The position numbers and the translations under genes were made by a program. Shown piece by piece: positions 1 to 6,966 of a stretch of 7,390 nt of DNA. The number at the start of each line of letters is the position of its first letter. Position 1 is the first letter of the stretch. The notes beneath the pieces were generated by a model. It saw only the letters and a list, made by a program, of their open reading frames with translations, did no database searches and was not told the DNA's origin. Source of the DNA: Opitutia bacterium. Lineage in GTDB: Bacteria; Verrucomicrobiota; Verrucomicrobiia; Opitutales; UBA953. The DNA lies in the NCBI GenBank assembly GCA_021204635.1, contig JAJPZB010000063.1, positions 1-7,390 on the forward strand. Reading direction: 5' to 3'.

Positions 1-22
1 GTATTAGAAAGGTAATTTAGGG

Positions 23-1948
23 TTATTTTTTGGGGGTGGCGGGGGCGAGGATTTCGGTGACGACGGAGGCGGCTTTTTCTGCGGGGATTTTGTCGATGTC
101 CATTCCGCCGGTTTTGGGGCAGCCTTCGGGTTGGAGGATTTTTATCGGGGCTTTGAAGATGGGGCCAGTGCGGACGGGGTTTGTGGGACCGAATATTCCG
201 ACGACTGGCACGCCGAGCATGTTTGCCAAGTGGAGCCCGCCGGTGTCGTTCCCACAGATTGCGCGGCACGAGGCGAGTTCGTCCATGTATGTCGGCAAGT
301 CGGTTTTGCCGGCGCGATCCACGACATTGCCTCCGGCTGCCTTGTCGTTGCCGCGTGCGACTTCGGCTGTGATTTCGGCGTCTTTTTTTGTTCCGAAGAG
401 GAAGATTTCGAGCGTCGGGAATTTTTCCGAGATGATGGCAATAAACTCTCGCCAGCGCGCGACCGACCAGCGTTTTTCGGGGGAATTTTCGCTGCCGCAG
501 ATGAGCCCTATTCGGTTTTCCTTTTGCTGCGCGAGTTTGATCGGCGCAAAATCGAGTGGGGCGGTGAGCCCGTGGCGCCGCCGCAGCCAGCGTTCCCACA
601 GCCGCGTCTGGTGCGTCTCCGCGAGATTGAGGTCGGCGGGCACGAACCATTTGTGCGTGAGGAGCGGGCGCGGTTTTTTGTCGCGGACAATGCCTGCGCG
701 AATCGGGATTCCGGCGAGTTTCGCCTCGAGGTCGCCGCGCAGCGAGTTTGTGAAAATGAAAATCTGGTCGGGATACTCGAAGCGCAGTTGCCTGAAAAAT
801 TTCCAATATCCGCGCGTCTTTGGCGGCAGCGCGATAATGCGTTCTGCAACGCCGAGACGCTCGAGCATCGGCGCGAAATGCTTTTGCGCGAGCAGCGTAA
901 TCTGCGCGTCGGGGCGCGCGCGGCGAATCGTCTTCACGAGCGGCAGCGCCATCACGACATCGCCGAGCCAGTTTGGCATGCGTATCCAAATCCGCATTTC
1001 CTTGGGCAAATTTTTCAGCCCGAGCGCGGCGAGAGTTTCCGGCAAAATATTCTTCTTGTGCGCGTAGTTGAGCGAATCGTTGAATGGCCGCCAGCGGTCG
1101 TGCGCCCACAGCCAATCGGCGCAAATATTTGCGTTTTCGCGAAGCTTGCCTTCAAGCCACGAGTTTATCGCGATGGTGTAGTTCGCGGCGGTGCGCGGCA
1201 GGTCGCCGAGCGTGATTTCCGAGACCTTGACCGTGCCTTTCCAAAAGCCGGTTCGCTCGCAGTGGCACGTGGCGAGAATCGCGTTGGGCCGGTCGGCGAC
1301 AAGCGTGCCGGCGAGCGCGCTCGACGTCGTCACGCGGTTGGCGAAGAGCGACAACACGCCTCGGTGCTCGCCCGGGCTTTGGTCGAAGAGCACCGAAATT
1401 GTCCCGCACGAATTTAGGAACGAAATCGCCTGCGTGAGCCCGAGTTTTCGCGAGAGCAGGGTGAAGCCGAATCGTTGCCGCGTCCTTTTCACCCAGCTTT
1501 CAATCGCGGGGTTTTTGAATTGCCTGTAAAAAACGCCATTGTCGCGGCCTGCGAGTTTCTCGAAGAAAAGCGGCAACATCGTCAGCGATTCCATCTGCGA
1601 GAAATGCGGCACCGCGACGACGATAGGCTTTCCGCGCTCCAAAAGCTCTATGCGGCTGCCCGCCTCGGCGCGATACGACTTCAAAATTCTCTCTTTGGAA
1701 AAATGCGGAGAGGCGAGTACGAACATCCCCATTTCCACCATTCTGCACGCGCTTTCGACGGCAATAGCGTGGCGCTCTTTCTCCGTCTTTTCCGGCAACA
1801 AATGGTGCAGGTTGCCGAGCATTATCCGGCGCCGCGACCGCGCGACAAAGAAGAAAGCCCGCCCGAGGAATCGCGCGATTTTCTCAGCGCAAAACTGCGG
1901 GATTGCCGCAGCCAAAAATCCGAAGACGTGGATTAAAAACATCAGCAT
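23..1948 (-). CDS. Fusion protein: lipid A (LpxL/LpxM-type) acyltransferase + GT9 heptosyltransferase-like glycosyltransferase
   Basis: The 641-residue product joins two LPS-assembly enzymes. Residues 1 to about 300 resemble lipid A late acyltransferases, which move a fatty acyl chain from acyl-ACP to Kdo-lipid A at the inner membrane. Visible are a hydrophobic N-terminal anchor (about 3-18), the catalytic HX4E motif (H115-E120, HFSQME), a DQSPGEHRGV segment (189-198) and the late DWLWAHDRWR motif (278-287). Residues 318-641 are a complete GT9 domain of the WaaC/WaaF type: RMPNWLGDVVMALP (323-336, D330 at the catalytic-base position), SPEKRW (489-494) and GNDTGGLHLA (566-575). Standalone members of each family are about 300-350 residues, so both halves look full length and intact. 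M318 sits where a free heptosyltransferase would begin. The ATG at 1948 has no clear Shine-Dalgarno; a second ATG two codons in is equally possible. The gene is last of three minus-strand genes. The domains are confident, but the sugar and acyl substrates are inferred. Confidence 0.9.
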   Translation of the reverse strand: MLMFLIHVFGFLAAAIPQFCAEKIARFLGRAFFFVARSRRRIMLGNLHHLLPEKTEKERHAIAVESACRMVEMGMFVLASPHFSKERILKSYRAEAGSRIELLERGKPIVVAVPHFSQMESLTMLPLFFEKLAGRDNGVFYRQFKNPAIESWVKRTRQRFGFTLLSRKLGLTQAISFLNSCGTISVLFDQSPGEHRGVLSLFANRVTTSSALAGTLVADRPNAILATCHCERTGFWKGTVKVSEITLGDLPRTAANYTIAINSWLEGKLRENANICADWLWAHDRWRPFNDSLNYAHKKNILPETLAALGLKNLPKEMRIWIRMPNWLGDVVMALPLVKTIRRARPDAQITLLAQKHFAPMLERLGVAERIIALPPKTRGYWKFFRQLRFEYPDQIFIFTNSLRGDLEAKLAGIPIRAGIVRDKKPRPLLTHKWFVPADLNLAETHQTRLWERWLRRRHGLTAPLDFAPIKLAQQKENRIGLICGSENSPEKRWSVARWREFIAIISEKFPTLEIFLFGTKKDAEITAEVARGNDKAAGGNVVDRAGKTDLPTYMDELASCRAICGNDTGGLHLANMLGVPVVGIFGPTNPVRTGPIFKAPIKILQPEGCPKTGGMDIDKIPAEKAASVVTEILAPATPKK

Positions 1949-1965
1949 GGTTGTGGGCTTTCTGC

Positions 1966-2049
1966 GGGACGGTGGTGGAACCTGGCTTGGTGGTGGAACC
2001 TGGCTTGGTGGTGGTGAATGGCTTGGTGGTGGAACTTGGCTTGGTGGTG
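1966..2049 (+). repeat. 18-bp tandem repeat array in the rmuC / acyltransferase-fusion gap
   Basis: Four consecutive 18-bp units start at 1971, 1989, 2007 and 2025. The first two are identical (GGTGGTGGAACCTGGCTT), the fourth differs by one base, and the third differs in its middle. A degenerate copy of the core leads in at 1966 and a partial unit follows to 2050. The array fills most of the 103-bp gap between the rmuC stop and the downstream start. Another core copy, GGTTGGTGGTGG, lies inside the last codons of rmuC (2075-2086). The G-rich strand is the plus strand, so mRNA of the minus-strand genes would carry the C-rich form. The same core dominates 6967-7334. Function unknown. Confidence 0.9.
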
Positions 2050-2051
2050 GC

Positions 2052-3395
2052 TTATTCGCTGTCGTCGTTTAGCAGGTTGGTGGTGGCGTCCTGCTTTGTT
2101 GCGGCGTCGCCACCGAGGTCGAGAGTTTCGATTTTTCTGAGTTTCTTCGCGGTTATGTCGTGGCGGTCTGTCGTCTCCTTCACAGCTTTTCTCGCCTCGT
2201 CAAGCTTTTTTGAAATCTTTTCCAAATTTGCGCTGAACTTTTCAAATTCGACCTTGACAACGCTCAGAGTTTTCCCGATCTCGGCGGAATTTTTCTGAAT
2301 CGCGAGAGTGCGGAAGCCCATTTGCAGGCTGTTGAGCAGGGCGGCGAGCGTCGTGGGCCCCGTGATGACGATGCGCAAATCGCGCTGGATTTTTTCAACC
2401 AATCCCGGGTTGCGCAAAACCTCGGCGTAGAGCCCTTCCGTGGGCAAAAACAGAATGGCGAAATTCGTCGTGTATGGCGGCTTGATGTATTTGTCGCGAA
2501 TTTCGCGCGCAAATTTTTCCACGCTCTTGCAAAGTTGCGCCGAAGCGGATTCCACGCCTGCCGCGTCTGCGGCTTCCGAGGCCTTGACGAGGCGCTCGTA
2601 GTCCTCGATGGGGAACTTGGAATCCAAGGGCAGATAGACGGGGTGTTTGTCGTCGTCGCCCGGGAGCTTTATCGCAAATTCCACAATTGCGTTGCTGCGC
2701 GGATTCGGCATCACGTTGCACTCGAATTGCTCCGGCGCGAGCAGGTCGTCCAAAAGCGCTTTCAGCCTGACTTCGCCCCAGGTCCCGCGCGTTTTGACGT
2801 TTGCCAAGACATTTTTCAAATCGCCGACGCTCGCTGCGAGGTTCTGCATTTCGCCGAGAGATTTGTGCACGTTTTCGAGGCGCTCGCTGACTTGTTTGAA
2901 CGATTCGCCTATGCGCGTCTCGAGAGTTTTTTGCAGCTTTTCCTCGACGATGTCGCGCATTTGGTCGAGCTTTTTCGCGTTTTCATTTCGTTGCGCCGCG
3001 AGCGAATTTTCCATCGCGCCGCGCATTTTTTCTATCGTATTGCCGATGTTGTTGAACTGGGCGGAGATCGTCGTCGCGATGATTTTTTGGAGAGATTCGG
3101 ACGACTTCGTCGCCTCCGCGCGCCCCTGCGACAGAGCGCTTTGGACGGCGTCGTGAAATGCTCGGCTCTGCCCGCTGCCTGCTGCGAAGTCTTGCGCGAG
3201 CTTGTCGAGAGAAGCCTTGGTCTCGCTCTCAAAATTTTTCCGCGAGCCGCTTGTCGCCCTCATTTTTGCGAGCAGCGCGAGTATCGCGATCCCCACAACA
3301 ATCGCGATGGCAGAGAGGATTGCCGCCGCGTAAATCGGCGCAGAACTTTCCTGCGCGAGAACGGGGTTTGCCGCCGAGAGCGAAAATAAAATCAT
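2052..3395 (-). CDS. rmuC: RmuC family DNA recombination protein
   Basis: The 447-residue protein has the RmuC architecture. It starts with a short hydrophobic stretch and a membrane helix at about 21-43. A long charged coiled-coil-like region follows (about 50-190), then the conserved RmuC domain (about 190-420) with KTRGTWGEVRLKALL (201-215), LPLDSKFPIEDYERL (255-269), NFAILFLPTEGLYAEVL (311-327) and ITGPTTLAALLNSLQMGF (344-361). RmuC proteins are nuclease-like and in E. coli limit recombination at short inverted repeats; the biochemical activity is still poorly defined. The N-terminus (SAANPVLAQ) could be read as a signal peptide ahead of the helix, giving two hydrophobic segments, or as part of one anchor. 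The ATG at 3395 lacks a Shine-Dalgarno, and no later Met keeps the membrane helix. Upstream is dinB (78-bp gap), a plausible DNA-damage pairing. The last codons overlap a copy of the G-rich repeat and may have been altered by it. Confidence 0.92.
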   Translation of the reverse strand: MILFSLSAANPVLAQESSAPIYAAAILSAIAIVVGIAILALLAKMRATSGSRKNFESETKASLDKLAQDFAAGSGQSRAFHDAVQSALSQGRAEATKSSESLQKIIATTISAQFNNIGNTIEKMRGAMENSLAAQRNENAKKLDQMRDIVEEKLQKTLETRIGESFKQVSERLENVHKSLGEMQNLAASVGDLKNVLANVKTRGTWGEVRLKALLDDLLAPEQFECNVMPNPRSNAIVEFAIKLPGDDDKHPVYLPLDSKFPIEDYERLVKASEAADAAGVESASAQLCKSVEKFAREIRDKYIKPPYTTNFAILFLPTEGLYAEVLRNPGLVEKIQRDLRIVITGPTTLAALLNSLQMGFRTLAIQKNSAEIGKTLSVVKVEFEKFSANLEKISKKLDEARKAVKETTDRHDITAKKLRKIETLDLGGDAATKQDATTNLLNDDSE

Positions 3396-3401
3396 ATGCG
3401 A

Positions 3402-3431
3402 AATTTATGCGATGAGAACTGTGTTTTTCAA
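3402..3431 (-). promoter_or_regulatory. Possible rmuC promoter
   Basis: On the minus strand TTGAAA (3431-3426) and TAAATT (3407-3402) are separated by 18 bp and lie just upstream of the rmuC start. They match sigma-70 consensus boxes 5/6 and 4/6. Transcription would begin at or next to the ATG at 3395, which would make a leaderless message; this would fit the missing Shine-Dalgarno. The evidence is motif matching only and such matches arise easily by chance in AT-rich gaps. Confidence 0.25.
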
Positions 3432-3441
3432 CGGGCGAATT

Positions 3442-3468
3442 AAAAAGCGTGCGGCGAATTTTTGCACG
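3442..3468 (-). terminator. Possible weak terminator after dinB
   Basis: On the minus strand, five bases after the dinB stop, CGTGC pairs with GCACG (plus-strand positions 3464-3468 and 3448-3452) around an 11-base loop, followed after one base by a run of five T. The stem is short for an intrinsic terminator, so it may only partly separate dinB from rmuC transcription. Confidence 0.3.
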
Positions 3469-3473
3469 GTGCG

Positions 3474-4571
3474 TCAGAGCGGGAGCTCCAATTGCCGCGA
3501 CGCTGCGGGTTTTGTGGCGGGCAGGCGGCGTGGCAAAATCGGCGCGGGGTTCGAGATAGTAATTCCCAACAGCCGCACGCGCGAGCCGAGCGGCAGGTTG
3601 CGCGCGATGAGCTTTTTCGCGACTTCGATAATGCGTTCGCGCTTGCAATAAGGCTCTGTCTGCGAGCGCGAGCGCGTCATGCGCGTGAAGTCCGCAAACT
3701 TGATTTTCACGGTCAGCGTCGTGCCCGCAAAATTTTCCTCCGCCAATCGCCCGAAGAGCTCCGCCGCGAGCGGCTCGATTTGTTGCTCGCATTCTTCCTC
3801 GCCCGCGAGGTCGATTTGAAATGTCGTTTCCACGCCGACAGATTTGCGCTCGCGCGTCGGGTTCACGGGCCTGTCGTCTTTGCCGCGCACAACCTCGTAG
3901 AGCCACTCGCCGGTCTTGCCAAATTGCTCCGCCAAATCCTCGCGGGAACGCGCGCGCAGGTCTGCGCCGGTCTCGATTCCGAGCTCGTGCATGCGCCGCG
4001 CCGTCGCGGGCCCCACGCCGTAAAATGCCTCGATGGCGAGCTCGCCCAAAAATCGCTCCGCGTCCTTCGGCAAAATCCGCGAGAGCCCGTCCGGCTTTTG
4101 CAAATCCGACGCGATTTTTGCCAAAAATTTGTTGTACGAAACGCCGGCGGAGGCGGTCAGGTGGAGCTCCGATTTTATCGCCGCCTTTATCTCGCGAGCG
4201 ATTTGCGTCGCCGTTTTCCCGCTCGCGGAATCCGTGACGTCGAGAAACGCTTCGTCGCACGAAAGCGGCTCCACGAGGCTCGTGTAGCGCAGAAAAATTT
4301 CGCGGATTTGCGCGGAAACGGCTTCATAGACATCAAACCTCGGCGGGACAATTTTCAGCCGCGGGCAAAGCCTTTTCGCCGTCGCAACCGAGAGCGCCGA
4401 GCGCACGCCATAGCGCCGCGCCTCATAGCTCGCCGTCGAAATCACGCTGCGCGGCGAATCGTGCGCAACGGCGATGGGGCGACCGCGCAATTCGGGGAAA
4501 TCGCGTTGCTCGACGGACGCGAAAAATGCGTCCATGTCTATGTGAATGATCTTTCGCACGGTCGCGCTCAA
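3474..4571 (-). CDS. dinB: DNA polymerase IV (Y-family translesion polymerase)
   Basis: The 365-residue product is a Y-family polymerase that copies past damaged bases with low fidelity. The palm has IDMDAFFASVE (11-21), with metal ligand D12 and F17 at the steric-gate position, and SCDEAFLDVT (104-113) with the catalytic pair D106/E107. STASYEARRYGVRS (45-58) is the conserved finger segment. FYGVGPATARRMHELGI (183-199) is the helix-hairpin-helix of the thumb, and the little-finger domain follows (about 240-340). The protein ends in RQLELPL, a sliding-clamp-binding type tail. Length is normal for the family. The chosen start is TTG (4571-4569), because GGAGAG lies just upstream (4579-4574). 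A GTG at 4559 would give an N-terminus beginning MRKIIHIDMD, like E. coli DinB, but has no well-spaced Shine-Dalgarno. A possible -10 box TAAAAT lies at 4589-4584. I see no recognisable LexA box in the 119 bp between dinB and the divergent tRNA gene, so SOS control is not shown here. Confidence 0.96.
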   Translation of the reverse strand: MSATVRKIIHIDMDAFFASVEQRDFPELRGRPIAVAHDSPRSVISTASYEARRYGVRSALSVATAKRLCPRLKIVPPRFDVYEAVSAQIREIFLRYTSLVEPLSCDEAFLDVTDSASGKTATQIAREIKAAIKSELHLTASAGVSYNKFLAKIASDLQKPDGLSRILPKDAERFLGELAIEAFYGVGPATARRMHELGIETGADLRARSREDLAEQFGKTGEWLYEVVRGKDDRPVNPTRERKSVGVETTFQIDLAGEEECEQQIEPLAAELFGRLAEENFAGTTLTVKIKFADFTRMTRSRSQTEPYCKRERIIEVAKKLIARNLPLGSRVRLLGITISNPAPILPRRLPATKPAASRQLELPL

Positions 4572-4573
4572 TG

Positions 4574-4579
4574 CTCTCC
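4574..4579 (-). promoter_or_regulatory. Shine-Dalgarno deciding the dinB start
   Basis: GGAGAG on the minus strand lies two bases before TTG (4571); measured from the GGAG core the gap is four bases. It favours the TTG over the GTG four codons downstream. It is the only clear Shine-Dalgarno in front of a gene in this window. Confidence 0.55.
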
Positions 4580-4690
4580 GCCGATTTTACTTTGCGCGGC
4601 GATATCCACAAGTTTCAAAGATTTTCCGCGTTTGTTGTTGACCTGCGGCGGAGGAAAATATTCCATTACCTCCCAAAATTTTGCCTTTTT

Positions 4691-4780
<90 letters not shown>

Positions 4781-4860
4781 TTTTTGTTTTGCGAAAAAAA
4801 TATGCGTCGTCGCCCGCGCCTCTGTTTTTTGCCACACATCGCCGATTGCCCCAAACTTGA

Positions 4861-4892
4861 TTTGCCTTCCGTGCGCGCCCGCGCGGGGCAAA
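4861..4892 (+). other. GC-rich hairpin upstream of the transporter gene
   Basis: TTTGCC (4861-4866) pairs with GGCAAA (4887-4892). Inside, GCGC (4873-4876) pairs with GCGC (4881-4884) around a four-base loop, with bulges between the two stems. It lies about 67 bases before the ATG and has no following T run, so it is not an intrinsic terminator. It could be a leader structure or chance pairing in GC-rich sequence. The rest of the tRNA-transporter gap (4781-4958) shows no promoter that I can support. Confidence 0.3.
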
Positions 4893-4958
4893 ATTGGCGT
4901 TGTCTTTCCGGCGTGCTGCGGACAACATTGCCGCTTCATTTCTTAACCGTTGCGTTTT

Positions 4959-6899
4959 ATGCCATCAGGAACCTCTCTCTACAATAAGTACCTTCTGTTC
5001 ATCGCCGGCCTCGGCGGGCTTCTCTACGGTATCGACGTCGGCGTCATCGCCGGTGCGCTCCCGTACCTGCAAGCGACAACGAGCTACACGCCCGGGCAGC
5101 TCTCGACCGTCGTCGCGGCGGTCTTGCTCGGCTCGGTGCTCTCCTCGCTCTTCGCGGGTGCGCTCTCGGATTTGTTTGGGCGCAAGAAAATAATGATTCT
5201 CGCCGGAATCTGCTTCGTGCTTTCCGTGCCGATTATCTGCATCCCGACGACGTTTGAGACGCTCGTCTGCGGCCGCATTCTCCAAGGCGCCGCCGCCGGC
5301 CTCATCGGCGTCGTCGTCCCGCTCTACCTCGCGGAATGCCTCACCGCCGACAAACGCGGCTTCGGCACCGGCATGTTCCAATTCATGCTCACCGTCGGCT
5401 TGGTCTTCGCAGCGCTCGTGGGCCTCGGCTTCGCAATGCACGTGGACAGCGTTTCCGCCACGGGCTCGGCGGAAGATATTTGGGCGGCGAAAAACTTCGC
5501 GTGGCGCGCGATTTTCTGGACCTGCGCAATCCCGGGCCTGATATTCATGCTCGGCTCGATTTTCGTCTCCGAATCCCCGCGCTGGCTCTTCAAAAAAGGC
5601 GCGAAAGACGCGGCTCTCAAAGCATTGGAGCGCTCGCGCGGCGCAGAAGAAGCCCGCAAGGAGTTTGACGAAATGAACGCCGCCGGCGAAGAGGCGGAGA
5701 AAGAAAAGGGCGCCGAAGAGAAAAAAGCCGACGCACCGAAAGATTCGATTTTCAAGAAAAAATACGTTGTTCCCTTCGTCATCGCGGTCGTTATCCTCGC
5801 CTGCAATCAGGCGACGGGAATCAATTCCGTTCTCGCCTACATCGTCGATATTTTGAAACAGGCGGGCTTAGACGGCTCAATCGCCAACCGCGGCGACCTG
5901 ACGATCAAGATTCTCAACATGCTGATGACGATCGTCGCGATGATTCTCGTCGATCGCAAAGGGCGGAAATTCCTGCTCACCGTCGGGACTTCCGGCATTA
6001 TCGTGGGCCTGCTCGGCGTCGCCGCGCTCTTCACGATGTCTGAAAAGAAAATGGCGGATTACACGAAGAACATCGTGCCCGCCGAATATTCGACGCTCGT
6101 CGCGCCGGCAGTTGCCGCGCCTGTCGCGGGCGAGGCAGGAACCGAGGCCGTTGCAACCGACGCCGGCGACAATGCCGCAGCGGAAAAGGGCTACGATTTC
6201 AAGGCGACATTCACGCCGGAAAAGGTGCTCGAAATCACAAAGTCGCAAGACGAGTTTGTGCCGTCGCAGGTCAAAATCGTTTACACCTACGGCGGGTTCA
6301 CGGGAATGAAGACCGTTGTCGTGCGCCCCTTTGAGGCAATCGAAGGCGAGAACCCCGAGCACACCGCCATCCGCAAGGCGACGTGGGAAGACGCACTCAG
6401 CGTGGCGGTCAATCGCGAGGACACCTTCGAGGCGAACAAAGATTCCGTCATCGGAGAATTTTTCCGCAGCATTCACCTCAATCCGTTCCCCGACCCGAGC
6501 GTGATTCAGGGCGGCGAGTTCCAAGTTGAGAAGGTCGAAATCGGGCCGCTCCCGGGCTCGGCAAACGGCTGGCTCGTCACTCTCTGCTTCGCGATATTCA
6601 TCGCGGCATATGCGGTGGGCCCCGGCGTCTGCGTCTGGCTCGCGCTCTCTGAATTGATGCCGACGCGCATCCGCTCAAACGGCATGTCGATTGCGCTGCT
6701 GATCAACCAATTTGTCTCGACTGTCATCGCGGGCACATTCCTGCCCGTCGTCGGCAACTATGGCTATTCGACAATATTCTTCTTCTGCGCAGGCTGCACC
6801 GTCATCTACTGGATCACGGCGGTCTTCTTCCTGCCCGAAACAAAGGGTCGCACCCTCGAAGAAATCGAGGCGCACTTCGAAGGCAAAAAGAAGCTCTAA
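4959..6899 (+). CDS. Sugar-porter-family MFS transporter with a large periplasmic-loop insert
   Basis: The 646-residue inner-membrane protein (numbered from the ATG) carries the sugar-porter signatures in order: GALSDLFGRKK (67-77, TM2-3 loop), RILQG...PLYLAE (106-126), SESPRWL (204-210, after TM6), NQATGIN (283-289, TM7), DRKGRK (332-337, TM8-9 loop), SELMPTRIRSNG (565-576, after TM10) and PETKGRTLEEIE (626-637, C-terminus). Family members usually have 450-500 residues and 12 helices. The excess is about 175 residues (360-535) between TM9 and TM10: an Ala/Pro-rich linker, then a soluble acidic domain I do not recognise. By topology it should face the periplasm. The TM6-7 cytoplasmic loop is also rich in Lys/Glu (about 211-268). 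Family members are proton-sugar symporters or facilitators; the substrate cannot be told from sequence. ATG 4959 is chosen; a TTG at 4950 would add three residues, and neither has a Shine-Dalgarno. The gene appears monocistronic, ending at a strong terminator. Confidence 0.93.
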   Translation: MPSGTSLYNKYLLFIAGLGGLLYGIDVGVIAGALPYLQATTSYTPGQLSTVVAAVLLGSVLSSLFAGALSDLFGRKKIMILAGICFVLSVPIICIPTTFETLVCGRILQGAAAGLIGVVVPLYLAECLTADKRGFGTGMFQFMLTVGLVFAALVGLGFAMHVDSVSATGSAEDIWAAKNFAWRAIFWTCAIPGLIFMLGSIFVSESPRWLFKKGAKDAALKALERSRGAEEARKEFDEMNAAGEEAEKEKGAEEKKADAPKDSIFKKKYVVPFVIAVVILACNQATGINSVLAYIVDILKQAGLDGSIANRGDLTIKILNMLMTIVAMILVDRKGRKFLLTVGTSGIIVGLLGVAALFTMSEKKMADYTKNIVPAEYSTLVAPAVAAPVAGEAGTEAVATDAGDNAAAEKGYDFKATFTPEKVLEITKSQDEFVPSQVKIVYTYGGFTGMKTVVVRPFEAIEGENPEHTAIRKATWEDALSVAVNREDTFEANKDSVIGEFFRSIHLNPFPDPSVIQGGEFQVEKVEIGPLPGSANGWLVTLCFAIFIAAYAVGPGVCVWLALSELMPTRIRSNGMSIALLINQFVSTVIAGTFLPVVGNYGYSTIFFFCAGCTVIYWITAVFFLPETKGRTLEEIEAHFEGKKKL

Positions 6900-6924
6900 G
6901 CCCTTCCACCTCCCCCACCACCAA

Positions 6925-6961
6925 GGCGTTCCCGCAACAACCCACGGGAACGCCTTTTTTT
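6925..6961 (+). terminator. Strong intrinsic terminator of the transporter gene
   Basis: A perfect 10-bp stem GGCGTTCCCG (6925-6934) / CGGGAACGCC (6945-6954) has a 10-base loop and is followed by seven T (6955-6961). The two A before the stem can extend it by pairing with the first T. It begins 26 bases after the transporter stop. It is nested between oppositely oriented copies of the G-rich repeat core (6914-6924 and 6970-6980). Confidence 0.95.
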
Positions 6962-6966
6962 GTGCC

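Noticed and set aside
131..1417. 428-residue plus-strand open frame
   Set aside because: Antisense shadow of the acyltransferase-GT9 gene; Arg/Glu-rich with no domain motifs.
1539..2298. Plus-strand frames giving 6-residue repeats such as GGGTWL or VVEPGL
   Set aside because: The 18-bp unit is a multiple of three, so any frame yields a protein repeat. These frames overlap the well-supported minus-strand rmuC and fusion genes antisense.
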